This document shows positions 54,066 through 62,757 of a stretch of DNA of 64,000 nucleotides, piece after piece; the stretch's first letter is position 1, and every line of letters begins with the position of its first letter. The notes under the pieces were generated by a model. The model saw only the letters and a program-made list of their open reading frames with translations, was not told where the DNA came from and did no database searches. A program made the translations under genes and the position numbers. Source of the DNA: an uncultured Fodinibius sp. (GTDB lineage Bacteria > Bacteroidota > Rhodothermia > Balneolales > Balneolaceae); contig CAJXMW010000005.1 in assembly GCA_913056235.1 (NCBI GenBank), forward strand, positions 310,001 to 374,000. The letters run 5' to 3'.

Positions 54066-54234
54066 TAATTGCAAATTACCGGAACCAGATAAAACCGAAC
54101 ATTTGTATACTACTGCATCGTACATTCCCTACATAAAATCCTGAAGCTTACAGTGGGAAAGGTATGCTTAAAAAACTAAGGCAGGAAAAGTACTACTATT
54201 TTGCTGTTCCTTTTCAGCTAAGCTTGCACAATAA

Positions 54235-54891
54235 TTACATCTCAGCAATAAAAATATTACGGGATACCTCATTACCAATTACCTGCTCATTTTTCTCGAT
54301 CAATAAGGTAATCGGTCCCTGGAATGGTGCCTTCTCTTTCACCTTGATTTTAATGCCGGGCAACAGACCAATCTTTTCGAGATAGCGAAGCAGTTCCGGA
54401 TCCTGATCTTTTACCCTACTGACAATATACTCTTGATCCAGCTCGGCCTCATTCAGCGGCTGGGCATCCATCTCAGGCATCAGTCCTTCCTTGGTTGGGA
54501 TGGGATCGCCATGCGGATCATGGGTGGGATCATCCAGCAAGTTGGCAATCTTTTCCTCGAAGCGCTCCGAAATATGATGCTCCAGCTTCTCGGCTTCTTC
54601 GTGCACCTCATCCCACGAATACCCCATAACTTCCAGCAGGTAAAGCTCCAGCAGACGGTGATGGCGAATAATCTCGAGTGCAATCTTCCTGCCTGAATCA
54701 GTGAGCGAGGCCCCTTTGTATGATTGATAATCAACAAGCCCCATTTCAGAAAGACGTTTTACCATATTGGTTGCCGATGCAGAAGACACTTCAAGTGAAT
54801 TGGCAATTTTGGTAGTTGTTGCCTTATCGCCCTCGGCTTCAAGGGTGTATATTGTTTTCAAATAATCTTCAACTGCCTGACTCAATACCAT
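54235..54891 (-). CDS. DtxR/MntR-family metal-dependent regulator
   Basis: A 218-residue regulator. The winged helix (TTKIANSLEVSSASATNMVKRL) is followed by the metal-binding dimerisation domain (HHRLLELYLLEVMGYSWDEVHEEAEKLEHH, with the usual Glu/His ligands), and by a C-terminal FeoA-like SH3 domain (about 145-218; LLPGIKIKVKEKAPFQGP). It binds DNA when loaded with Fe2+ or Mn2+. It lies convergent to the receptor operon and is the obvious candidate for the 17-bp element at 14730 and 47839. No such element is seen at its own promoter. Confidence 0.93.
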   Translation of the reverse strand: MVLSQAVEDYLKTIYTLEAEGDKATTTKIANSLEVSSASATNMVKRLSEMGLVDYQSYKGASLTDSGRKIALEIIRHHRLLELYLLEVMGYSWDEVHEEAEKLEHHISERFEEKIANLLDDPTHDPHGDPIPTKEGLMPEMDAQPLNEAELDQEYIVSRVKDQDPELLRYLEKIGLLPGIKIKVKEKAPFQGPITLLIEKNEQVIGNEVSRNIFIAEM

Positions 54892-54962
54892 TGGCGGAAC
54901 AATTTATCGTTTCTTAATCAGTGCAAATATATCAATAAGTACAGTCGTTTACAGCCAAAATA

Positions 54963-55469
54963 TTACTGGCTGACATCGATACCATGGCTTTTTAAATACT
55001 CATTGAATGTTCTCTTGCCAACCAAATCTCCTCCCACAAAACTCAATAACTTATCGAAAATTTTGGCTGGTAAGAAGCCCGGCTGGGTGCCAATAATACT
55101 ACCCTCGGAGTTTACAAAAATGGTAGTAGGGGTTCGTGATGCCCGGAATTTATGCGACAAACTCTGCTCGGTGTATTCCTTGCCGTTAAATACTACCTTT
55201 TCACCAGATTCAATATCTATCCGAACAGGATAAAAGTATTTGTGCAGGCTATCTTGCACCGTTTGTTTAGGAAATACTTTCTGATGCATTTTTTGGCAAT
55301 ACCCGCACCATTCAGCTTCAGCAAACAGCATCACCTTTTTGTTATTCTGAGCAGCCAGCTTCTGCGCCTTGGAAAGAGAAACCCAGTTTACCGACTGTGC
55401 TTGCGCGGTAACTGCAGTAGTCAGAAGTATTGCTATAACTAAAAATTTCTGCATCGGTTTTATCAACAA
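54963..55469 (-). CDS. exported thioredoxin-fold protein
   Basis: A 168-residue protein with a signal peptide (VIAILLTTAVTAQAQ) and a thioredoxin_7/DUF255-like domain with EAEWCGYCQKMHQKVF (CGYC) and the cis-Pro in SRTPTTIFVNSEG. It should reduce or exchange disulfides in the periplasm, similar to DsbD gamma-domain partners. It lies 16 bases after the SpoIIE phosphatase gene and may share its message. Confidence 0.9.
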   Translation of the reverse strand: MLIKPMQKFLVIAILLTTAVTAQAQSVNWVSLSKAQKLAAQNNKKVMLFAEAEWCGYCQKMHQKVFPKQTVQDSLHKYFYPVRIDIESGEKVVFNGKEYTEQSLSHKFRASRTPTTIFVNSEGSIIGTQPGFLPAKIFDKLLSFVGGDLVGKRTFNEYLKSHGIDVSQ

Positions 55470-55485
55470 CCAATCAAATTTGGGA

Positions 55486-58140
55486 TTAGTGCTTTTTTAA
55501 CTTCATGATCAGCATGGTCATATCATCGTGCTGTTCGGCTTTACCTACAAAAGTTTTCACATCCTGCGACAAGAGCTCCAGTATCTGTTTAGCCGACTTC
55601 TTCTTATTACGCTTTAAGATATTGTTCAATCGCTTTGTGCCATAAAAAGTTTGATGCTCGTTTAGGGCTTCCACGATACCATCAGTGTACAACACAAGCA
55701 GATCATCTCCTGAAAGTGGTATTTCCACCTCTTCGATATGCTTTTCAAACGATTCACCTTTGGCCAGGCCAATACCAATACCATTCGGCTGCAATTCCTC
55801 CAAAGACCCGTTACCCGAAGTAATACGAAGAATGGGATTATGCCCGGCCCGGGCAAAGTGAAAAGTTTTCTTATCCAGGTCAACGATGCCATACACTAGC
55901 GAGATAAACGTCCCACGAGGGGCGTTATCGCAAAACAAGCGGTTGGTCTTTTTGAGCACCTCTGCAGGAGAATCAATCTCATGACATAAGCTATGAATAA
56001 CACCTTTCACGAAGGTCATGTAAAAGGCGGCCTGTATTCCTTTTCCGCTAACATCACCGATCATTACAGCCACCCTGTTATCATCGAGCTGAACAAAATC
56101 GTAGTAATCACCTCCCGTTTCGTAAGCTGGCTTACAGATAGCGGCAAGCTCAAGATCTTCGAACTCAGGCGTACGTACCGGCAAAAATGATTGCTGCACC
56201 TCACGAGCAATTTGCAACTCCTGCTTGATACGTTCTTCCTGGGCCAGCTCCTCAACATATTGTGGTACATATCGCGGAAGCATTTTCTCCTCGGTACCGC
56301 GCCCAATAGCTGCCAACCCCACGCCAAAGAAAATGGCCATTAACACCAGCAACAGTATAAATATGGTCGAATCCAATGATCCGGGCACAATCCAACCGGT
56401 GGTCGTCCATATCAGGCTCAAGAAAAAGAAATGGGAAAATAACAGTGTTAAAAAATCCCATTGCATATAAATGACAAGCATCGCCCCTCCCACGACAATA
56501 CCAGCAATAACTTTATACAATTGCGGACCAAAGTAACCTGAAAACGGCACAAAAACTCCACAGGCAACAACTAATACCAGGGCTGTGACGATTTTGCTAC
56601 TCGTTTTAGCTAATACCTGGCTACCTATCACTAAAAAGATTCCCAAGACAAAGCAAAATGAGTAAATACCGTTGCTTAAGGCCACGAAAAGTGGGGGCCA
56701 AATTGCTTGATGACTTAGGAATACTGCGTTCTTAATATCAAAAAAGAATTGCGGCATCCCCCACAAAAGCAATGTCCATAGCCCGCTGAGAATAAATCCC
56801 AACGTCACCGCTCGGACCAACATAAAACCCACGGGTTTATTGAAAATCATGCCCTGACGCAGATAGTCATATACTTTCAACTTCTGCGGCCAGTGCTGAC
56901 GTGTTATGGAATCGGCCACAGAAAAAAGCATGAAAAAGCCCAGTGACGCTGCCGCACCAGAGAGTCCGGTTCCCAGTAAGAGCTGAAGATTCTGAGTCCA
57001 ATCCACTCCATTATTTAGAAAAGCTGCCTGCTGGAAAAGATAGAGACCTGCAAGTAATGAAACTGCCAACCCGGCTAAAATAGAAACTACAAGGGCAGGC
57101 TGGGTATCAATGGCACGTACCCGAATCCTGAAAAAGAATAACACAACAACTCCAAGACAGAAAATTAATAAGACCATGTCTTGGATCACTGACCATAGTC
57201 CACCGTTTGTTCTTACGCTTTTTTGATCAGGATTATACTTGGATTCAAGACTCATCAGGCCACCCGTAGAAGTCAGGCGAACGGCAAGCGACAACTGTTG
57301 ATCAAGGGATGGATCGGAGGCCAAAAACTTTGCTGTCACGGTGTTACTGCCATTTACACGTCCCAGATAAACAGTATCCTGGGCAAGCTCCGTTGTACCC
57401 CATCCTGTATCCTGCAAATAGTATGAGGCCATTTTAAATACATCGTGGGCTGACAATCGGAAAGGCCTCTTCAGATCTTTTGCCTTTTTTAGTCTTTCTA
57501 ACTGTTCGGTATCAGATTGATTAAATTGACCCCAGCTTCGTTGCAAATCGATCAGAAGCTGATTGGTCAATGCCGTATCGCTATAGGTAGAAAGTAATGT
57601 GGCGGCTGAGTCGGCATGCGTTCCAAAGGTAGATGCCAAAGCCCGCCGGTTCACAGTCTCTCGATGAACTGCATTCTTGGGGTTGAGCAACTCAAGAAAC
57701 TTGCCAGACTGATTGAAATGTATTTTGATATCAGCTTCAGTAGGTCCGCGATTGTCCGATGACTCATCCTGATTTCCCCCAACTATAATTTCACCTCTTT
57801 TCTTGCCAGCGGTGTAAAATCGGACCTCCCAGTAAAAAAGAACAATATTAGAAAAGTTCTTTTGCTGGAACTGAGCAACCAGCTTGTCGCGTCCCATCTT
57901 TTGTTGCAGGCTATCCAAAAGCCTTCTATTACTCAGAAAGCGTATTTCAGTATTAAAATTATCGGGATTGTATCCGATTGACTCAAGTTTCTGCTTCGCC
58001 TTCTGTTCGATCGTCTCCGCATCAAAATTGGTTAAATTGATGAGACTACGCGGATCCTGCGACGGGTAACCTACAAAAAACCAGACGGCGGCTAACAGCC
58101 CCAGTGCAAAAAATAAGTTTCGCTTAAATGTCGGACTCAC
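55486..58140 (-). CDS. membrane SpoIIE/RsbU-type PP2C phosphatase
   Basis: An 884-residue protein. An N-terminal helix leads to a periplasmic region (about 30-330), then eight or more helices (about 335-640), and a C-terminal PP2C/SpoIIE domain (about 690-884). The domain has GGDYYDFVQLDDNRVAVMIGDVSGKG, with metal-binding Asp residues, and ends HDDMTMLIMKL. RsbU-type phosphatases dephosphorylate anti-sigma-factor antagonists in stress pathways. No antagonist or anti-sigma kinase is near. A short coiled coil (EELAQEERIKQELQIAREVQQSFLP) precedes the domain. First gene of a two-gene unit. Confidence 0.92.
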   Translation of the reverse strand: MSPTFKRNLFFALGLLAAVWFFVGYPSQDPRSLINLTNFDAETIEQKAKQKLESIGYNPDNFNTEIRFLSNRRLLDSLQQKMGRDKLVAQFQQKNFSNIVLFYWEVRFYTAGKKRGEIIVGGNQDESSDNRGPTEADIKIHFNQSGKFLELLNPKNAVHRETVNRRALASTFGTHADSAATLLSTYSDTALTNQLLIDLQRSWGQFNQSDTEQLERLKKAKDLKRPFRLSAHDVFKMASYYLQDTGWGTTELAQDTVYLGRVNGSNTVTAKFLASDPSLDQQLSLAVRLTSTGGLMSLESKYNPDQKSVRTNGGLWSVIQDMVLLIFCLGVVVLFFFRIRVRAIDTQPALVVSILAGLAVSLLAGLYLFQQAAFLNNGVDWTQNLQLLLGTGLSGAAASLGFFMLFSVADSITRQHWPQKLKVYDYLRQGMIFNKPVGFMLVRAVTLGFILSGLWTLLLWGMPQFFFDIKNAVFLSHQAIWPPLFVALSNGIYSFCFVLGIFLVIGSQVLAKTSSKIVTALVLVVACGVFVPFSGYFGPQLYKVIAGIVVGGAMLVIYMQWDFLTLLFSHFFFLSLIWTTTGWIVPGSLDSTIFILLLVLMAIFFGVGLAAIGRGTEEKMLPRYVPQYVEELAQEERIKQELQIAREVQQSFLPVRTPEFEDLELAAICKPAYETGGDYYDFVQLDDNRVAVMIGDVSGKGIQAAFYMTFVKGVIHSLCHEIDSPAEVLKKTNRLFCDNAPRGTFISLVYGIVDLDKKTFHFARAGHNPILRITSGNGSLEELQPNGIGIGLAKGESFEKHIEEVEIPLSGDDLLVLYTDGIVEALNEHQTFYGTKRLNNILKRNKKKSAKQILELLSQDVKTFVGKAEQHDDMTMLIMKLKKH

Positions 58141-58270
58141 AAAAATATTATGCTAATTTCCATTTTTTGTTATATATGGGACACGTAGAATATGTGAAAA
58201 TGTTTAGAGAATTAATATTTGCCTCTTATTGTTAAAAATAAGCTTAGAATAATCAATAAAATGCACCGCA

Positions 58271-59056
58271 ATGTGCCTTATCACATTCTCATATAAACAG
58301 CATCCCCGGTACCAGCTGATCTTTGCCGCCAACCGGGATGAAAAATATGATCGGCCTACGCGCGAGGCACAATTTTGGGATGAAAACCCTGAAATTCTGG
58401 CGGGTAAGGATTTACAAGCCGGCGGCACGTGGATGGGGATCACGAAAAGCGGCACTTGGGGAGCTATCACTAACTTTCGCAACCCAAGTATCCGTCGGGA
58501 TGATCCCCCGAGTCGTGGTCACCTGGTACTTGATTACTTAAAAAACGGGGAGCAACCGGTGACCTATTTACAGAACCTGCACCCAAAAGCCGATCAGTAT
58601 ATGGGCTTTAATTTATTGGTGGGGTCCCCGAATCAGCTTGGCTACTATTCCAATCAACAAAATGAGATTCAACTTTTGGATTCAGGACTCTATGGACTCA
58701 GCAATCATCTGCTGGATACCTCCTGGCCGAAAGTAGAACGTGCCAAAGACAGGTTAAGCGAACTTATCCAAAACAACTCCATTGCTGAAGAAACCCTTTT
58801 TGCATTACTGGCCGATGACCATGAGGCCCCGGAAGATCAACTGCCCAGCACCGGTATTCCGTTGGAAATTGAGCGCAAAGTTTCTCCTGTCTTCATTAAA
58901 GGTGAAGATTATGGCACCCGCTGTTCAACGGTTCTGCTGGTTGACGTAGAGGGGCAGGTAACATATGTGGAGCGACGATTCAGGCCGGGCACGATGGAGG
59001 TTATTGATGAGAACAGATATCAGTTTGAGGTTAACCAATGTCAGGCCTCACGTTAA
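58271..59056 (+). CDS. NRDE/TANGO2-like protein
   Basis: A 261-residue protein of the NRDE family. The defining start MCLITFSYKQHPRYQLIFAANRDE is at the very N terminus, so Cys2 may act as an Ntn-type nucleophile. Other family marks are AGGTWMGITKSGTWGAITNFR, RGHLVLDYL, GLSNHLLDTSWPKV and TRCSTVLLVDVEG. Eukaryotic TANGO2 is linked to heme transport and lipid metabolism; the bacterial role is unsettled. Single gene. Confidence 0.9.
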   Translation: MCLITFSYKQHPRYQLIFAANRDEKYDRPTREAQFWDENPEILAGKDLQAGGTWMGITKSGTWGAITNFRNPSIRRDDPPSRGHLVLDYLKNGEQPVTYLQNLHPKADQYMGFNLLVGSPNQLGYYSNQQNEIQLLDSGLYGLSNHLLDTSWPKVERAKDRLSELIQNNSIAEETLFALLADDHEAPEDQLPSTGIPLEIERKVSPVFIKGEDYGTRCSTVLLVDVEGQVTYVERRFRPGTMEVIDENRYQFEVNQCQASR

Positions 59057-59138
59057 ATTATGTGACCCCGTAAGCGCCTTGTACAATGGTTAGTCATTTG
59101 TAAAATGACAGCGTGATCTGTACGCTATAAGACAATTA

Positions 59139-60872
59139 CTAGTCCAAACTAGTCATTGCCGCTTCTTTACCTTCCGGTGCGTACTCTTCGGGATCGGGTA
59201 TCTTGCCAAACTTAAAGATGATGGCGACAATAATGACCACCCCTGCCGGGTATATAATCCACCATGGAATGCCTAAAACCAGCATTCCAATCATACTTGC
59301 GATACTGATCGTACCCACGGTCATGGCATAGGGCAGTTGTGTATTAACGTGTTCCACATGATCGCATTGCGTTGCAATCGAACTGAGGATTGTTGTATCC
59401 GATATGGGAGAACAGTGATCTCCCCACACTGATCCGGCTAAAACTGAACTTACACTGGCGTAAATAATTTCATGTGTAATCTCGAAAGGCAATCCTGTAT
59501 TATTACCAATTTCCCAGGCCAGCGGCACCACCAGTGGCATAAGAATCCCCATGGTACCCCAACTCGAGCCGGTAGCAAAAGCTGTGAGAGCTGAAAGCAG
59601 AAGTACAATAGACGGCAGCCAATAGGCATTGATCGTCTCACCGAAAACCGACATCAAATAATCGGCCGTACCAAGTTCTACCGTTATCGCACTCAAGGCC
59701 CATGCCATTACCAAAATCAACAAGCCGTCAAACATGGTATGCATACCTTCCATCATGCCCTCAAGCATATCCTCAATCTCCAGCAGTTTTTTGCTGAGTG
59801 TCATTACAATGGCCACCGCAATCGATATCAGAGATCCCCAAAGCAATGCCTTGTAGGAATCAGCTGTCTCAATGATAGATTGAATGGAGTCGCCCGATCC
59901 GGTGATAACCAACCCGGCTACAGTGCCAAAAATAAGTGTTAAAATAGGAAGCGCCGCATTTGACCAGTGCGTCACTTTCTTCGTCTCTTCATCATCCTTG
60001 ATCTTATCTTTCCAAAGATTGTAGGTATCAAGTTCGGGATTGTGCTTGGCTTTGTACAGGTTGATGCGTGCTGTGAGCATAGTCGCAAAATCACGTCCCG
60101 ACCATGCAATCAAAATCACAAATAAGATGGTAAAGAAGGCATAGAAGTTATACGGCAGTGAGTTGACAAACACTGCATATGCCGACTCGTTAAAATTGGG
60201 CATCTTAGCTTCGGCATCGGCAATAAAACCAACCATAGCCCCAATCCAAGTACTTACCAAGGCAACAGTGGCTACCGGTGCGGCAGTGGCATCTACTAGG
60301 TAAGCCAATTTTGCCCGTGAAATACGCAGCTTATCCGTAAGGGGACGCATGGTATTGCCAACAACCATGGTATTGGCGTAGTCATCAAAAAAGACTATGA
60401 ATCCCATCAGTGAGGTCATGAGTTGTCCATGCACTTTAGTGCGCACAAATCGTGTGATTGCCTTGATAACTCCGCGCGTGCCTCCATTGTCGGTAATGAT
60501 TCCCACCATACCGCCAATTAACAACGTAAACACGACAATGCTCATATGACTGGTGTCAGCGATGGCCGGCACGATATATCCGCTCAACGCCGTAAAGAAA
60601 CTAGTGAAGGCACCGCCAAAACTGAGATCTCCGGCCAAAAAAGCACCTGACCATATCCCTAAAAACAGTGCAAATAATACCTGCCGAAAGATAAGAGCGA
60701 TACCGATAGCCACGAGTGGTGGCACGATACTCCACCAACTGCCCGTCTCGATACCAGTCTTAGCCGTCTCCTGAGCCGCAGCAGCCGTGTCGGGAGAGGC
60801 ATAACCAAGATTTATGAATAAGAATAACGTAAAAAAGCTTGCTACCAGGAAAAGTGTTTTACGCTTCATCAA
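59139..60872 (-). CDS. NhaC-family Na+/H+ antiporter
   Basis: A 577-residue membrane protein with about twelve helices and the NhaC-family signatures: FALFLGIWSGAFLAGDLSFGG, GFIVFFDDYANTMVVGN, the transport-site TAFATGSSWGTMGILMPLV, and GSVWGDHCSPISDTTILSS. It exchanges sodium (or organic cations) for protons, in line with salt exposure. The N terminus looks like a cleavable signal before the first helix. Single gene with a large inverted repeat 25 bases before its start. Confidence 0.92.
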   Translation of the reverse strand: MMKRKTLFLVASFFTLFLFINLGYASPDTAAAAQETAKTGIETGSWWSIVPPLVAIGIALIFRQVLFALFLGIWSGAFLAGDLSFGGAFTSFFTALSGYIVPAIADTSHMSIVVFTLLIGGMVGIITDNGGTRGVIKAITRFVRTKVHGQLMTSLMGFIVFFDDYANTMVVGNTMRPLTDKLRISRAKLAYLVDATAAPVATVALVSTWIGAMVGFIADAEAKMPNFNESAYAVFVNSLPYNFYAFFTILFVILIAWSGRDFATMLTARINLYKAKHNPELDTYNLWKDKIKDDEETKKVTHWSNAALPILTLIFGTVAGLVITGSGDSIQSIIETADSYKALLWGSLISIAVAIVMTLSKKLLEIEDMLEGMMEGMHTMFDGLLILVMAWALSAITVELGTADYLMSVFGETINAYWLPSIVLLLSALTAFATGSSWGTMGILMPLVVPLAWEIGNNTGLPFEITHEIIYASVSSVLAGSVWGDHCSPISDTTILSSIATQCDHVEHVNTQLPYAMTVGTISIASMIGMLVLGIPWWIIYPAGVVIIVAIIFKFGKIPDPEEYAPEGKEAAMTSLD

Positions 60873-60896
60873 TATTTCCTTTGATAGAGTTTCGAC

Positions 60897-60923
60897 TGAT
60901 CAACAATGGTACCATTTTGATCA
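60897..60923 (-). promoter_or_regulatory. 27-nt palindrome upstream of the antiporter gene
   Basis: TGATCAA, a single C, AATGGTACCATT, TTGATCA: 13-bp arms with one bulged base and no loop. It lies 25 bases before the NhaC start, in the divergent 226-bp region. No loop favours a protein-binding site over an RNA hairpin. The rest of the region holds only an AT-rich promoter-like stretch. Confidence 0.5.
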
Positions 60924-61098
60924 AAGAAAATACAATCTCTAGATTAATATGCCAGAAAGTTTTTGACTACCCGTTTCTTCGATGATAAAATATTGACAAA
61001 ACAACTTTATATTTTTTTACAGATATGATTTTGAAATCAACGCAGAGTCAATAACATTTGAAAACAGTAAACTCTTCAACATCAATCAAACCAATCTC

Positions 61099-62751
61099 AT
61101 GAAAGCTATCGGAAAGTTACTGCTCTCGCTTTCCGTTTTGGGGATGTTCGTGCTCTGCCAGCCCCGGCAGGCTGATGCCCAAGACGGTTACAGCACTTAT
61201 GAAGAACTCACCAATCAACTGCAGGATTTGGAGTCCAGCTACTCCAGCTACGCCAACCTTCAGTCGCTTACCACCACGCTCGGCGACCGCAAGGTGTGGA
61301 TGCTGACGCTCGGCTCGGGCGATGTCAAGAACCATCCCGCCGTAGCCGTTATCGGCGGTGCCAAAGGATCGCACCTGCTGGGTAGTGAACTGGCGTTGAA
61401 GTTTGCCGAGAACCTGTTGAACCAAACCTCACAGGATAGCATTCAGCAACTCCTGGAATCGACAACTTTTTACGTGGTTCCGCGACTTAATCCCGATGCG
61501 GCTGAACAGCTTTTTGCAGATCTGAAATATGCCCGCGATGGCAACGCTAAGGCCACCGATGACGACCGCGACGGACCGGTCAATGAGGATGGCTTTGAGG
61601 ATCTGAACGGCGACGGCCTTATCACCATGATGCGCGTGAAAGATCAGGCAGGAAAGTGGATGCCCTATTCCAACGACGAACGTGTGATGGTCAAGGCCGA
61701 CATCAACGACGGACAGAGAGGTTCGTATCAATATTACAGCGAGGGTCGTGACAATGATCAGGATGGCAAATACAATGAAGATGGCGAAGGCGGCGTCAAT
61801 CTGAATAAGAACTTTACCTACGATTATCCCAACTTTACGCCCGGCGCAGGAGAGCATATGGCCTCGGAAAAGGAGAACCGCGCGCTGATGAATTTCCTTT
61901 ATGAAAAAGGCAAGAATGTATTTGCCGTAATGTCCTTTGGTCCGGCCAACAATCTTTCTAAACCGGTAAAATTCAACAAAGGCGGTGTGGAAAAGCGCGT
62001 GATTTCCAGCTGGTTTAAAGAGGATGTTGCTCTCAACAAGTACATCTCCAAGATGTATAAAGATGAACTTTCGCTGAAGGATGCGCCCAGCGCTCCCGCC
62101 CAGCCCGGCGACCTGTTCCAGTGGGCCTATTTCCACTACGGGCGATTTAGTTTTAGTACGCCCGGCTGGTGGACGCCCGTGGTCACAGATTCGGCCGATG
62201 AGAAGCAATCCTTTAAAAACAACAAGGCAGAGTACCTGGCGTGGGCTGATCAACATGATGTGGATGCTTTTGTGGAGTGGACCGAAGTCGATCATCCTGA
62301 CTTCCCCAACAAGAAAGTGGAGGTCGGCGGCATCAAACCGGGATATATGCTGAATCCACCTTACGAAAAAGTAGATTCCCTGGCACAACAGCATACTGAT
62401 TTTATAACGAAGCTGGCTGAAGACCATCCTGATGTAAAACTGATCAACTTTGAAACGGAATCAGCCGGTGACAATCTCACGCGCATTTCGGTGGATGTCT
62501 ATAATGACGGTGTCTTTCCCACGGCATCGAAGCTGGGCGAACGCAACCGCTGGGTGCGCAAAGTGAAACTGAGTTTAACACTCGGTGATGGCCTATCGCT
62601 GGTCAGTGGCGACCGTATGCGCATGATCGATTCTATTGCCGGCGATGATGATGTAAAAGCAAGCTGGCTGGTGCGCGGCGACGGCGATTTTACTATTGAA
62701 GCCGGTGCTCCTATCACAGGATTTTCAACTATTGAACAGACGATCAACTAG
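61099..62751 (+). CDS. M14-like pseudopeptidase, exported
   Basis: A 550-residue exported protein (signal LLSLSVLGMFVLCQPRQADAQ) homologous to the M14 peptidase encoded just after it. Every catalytic position is altered. The zinc motif HSNE aligns with KGSH in GGAKGSHLLGSELA, the third zinc His (SYHNSGG) with Gly in SFGPANN, the substrate Arg in DPNRDW with Lys in NLNKNF, and the catalytic Glu (FSNELW) with Gly in FSTPGWW. Two Asp-rich calcium-type loops remain (DGFEDLNGDGLIT and DNDQDGKYNEDG). The gene is intact and six bases from its partner, so the product is likely made, probably as a binding or partner subunit. Confidence 0.85.
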   Translation: MKAIGKLLLSLSVLGMFVLCQPRQADAQDGYSTYEELTNQLQDLESSYSSYANLQSLTTTLGDRKVWMLTLGSGDVKNHPAVAVIGGAKGSHLLGSELALKFAENLLNQTSQDSIQQLLESTTFYVVPRLNPDAAEQLFADLKYARDGNAKATDDDRDGPVNEDGFEDLNGDGLITMMRVKDQAGKWMPYSNDERVMVKADINDGQRGSYQYYSEGRDNDQDGKYNEDGEGGVNLNKNFTYDYPNFTPGAGEHMASEKENRALMNFLYEKGKNVFAVMSFGPANNLSKPVKFNKGGVEKRVISSWFKEDVALNKYISKMYKDELSLKDAPSAPAQPGDLFQWAYFHYGRFSFSTPGWWTPVVTDSADEKQSFKNNKAEYLAWADQHDVDAFVEWTEVDHPDFPNKKVEVGGIKPGYMLNPPYEKVDSLAQQHTDFITKLAEDHPDVKLINFETESAGDNLTRISVDVYNDGVFPTASKLGERNRWVRKVKLSLTLGDGLSLVSGDRMRMIDSIAGDDDVKASWLVRGDGDFTIEAGAPITGFSTIEQTIN

Positions 62752-62757
62752 AATACC

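Noticed and set aside
54164-54385. A 73-codon plus-strand frame near the receptor-operon terminator
   Set aside because: Most of it is antisense to the end of the DtxR gene and it resembles no protein family.
61429-62427. A 332-codon open frame on the minus strand inside the M14-like gene
   Set aside because: The plus strand encodes a signal peptide, an M14 fold and homology to the next gene. The antisense frame has no recognisable domain and reflects codon bias.
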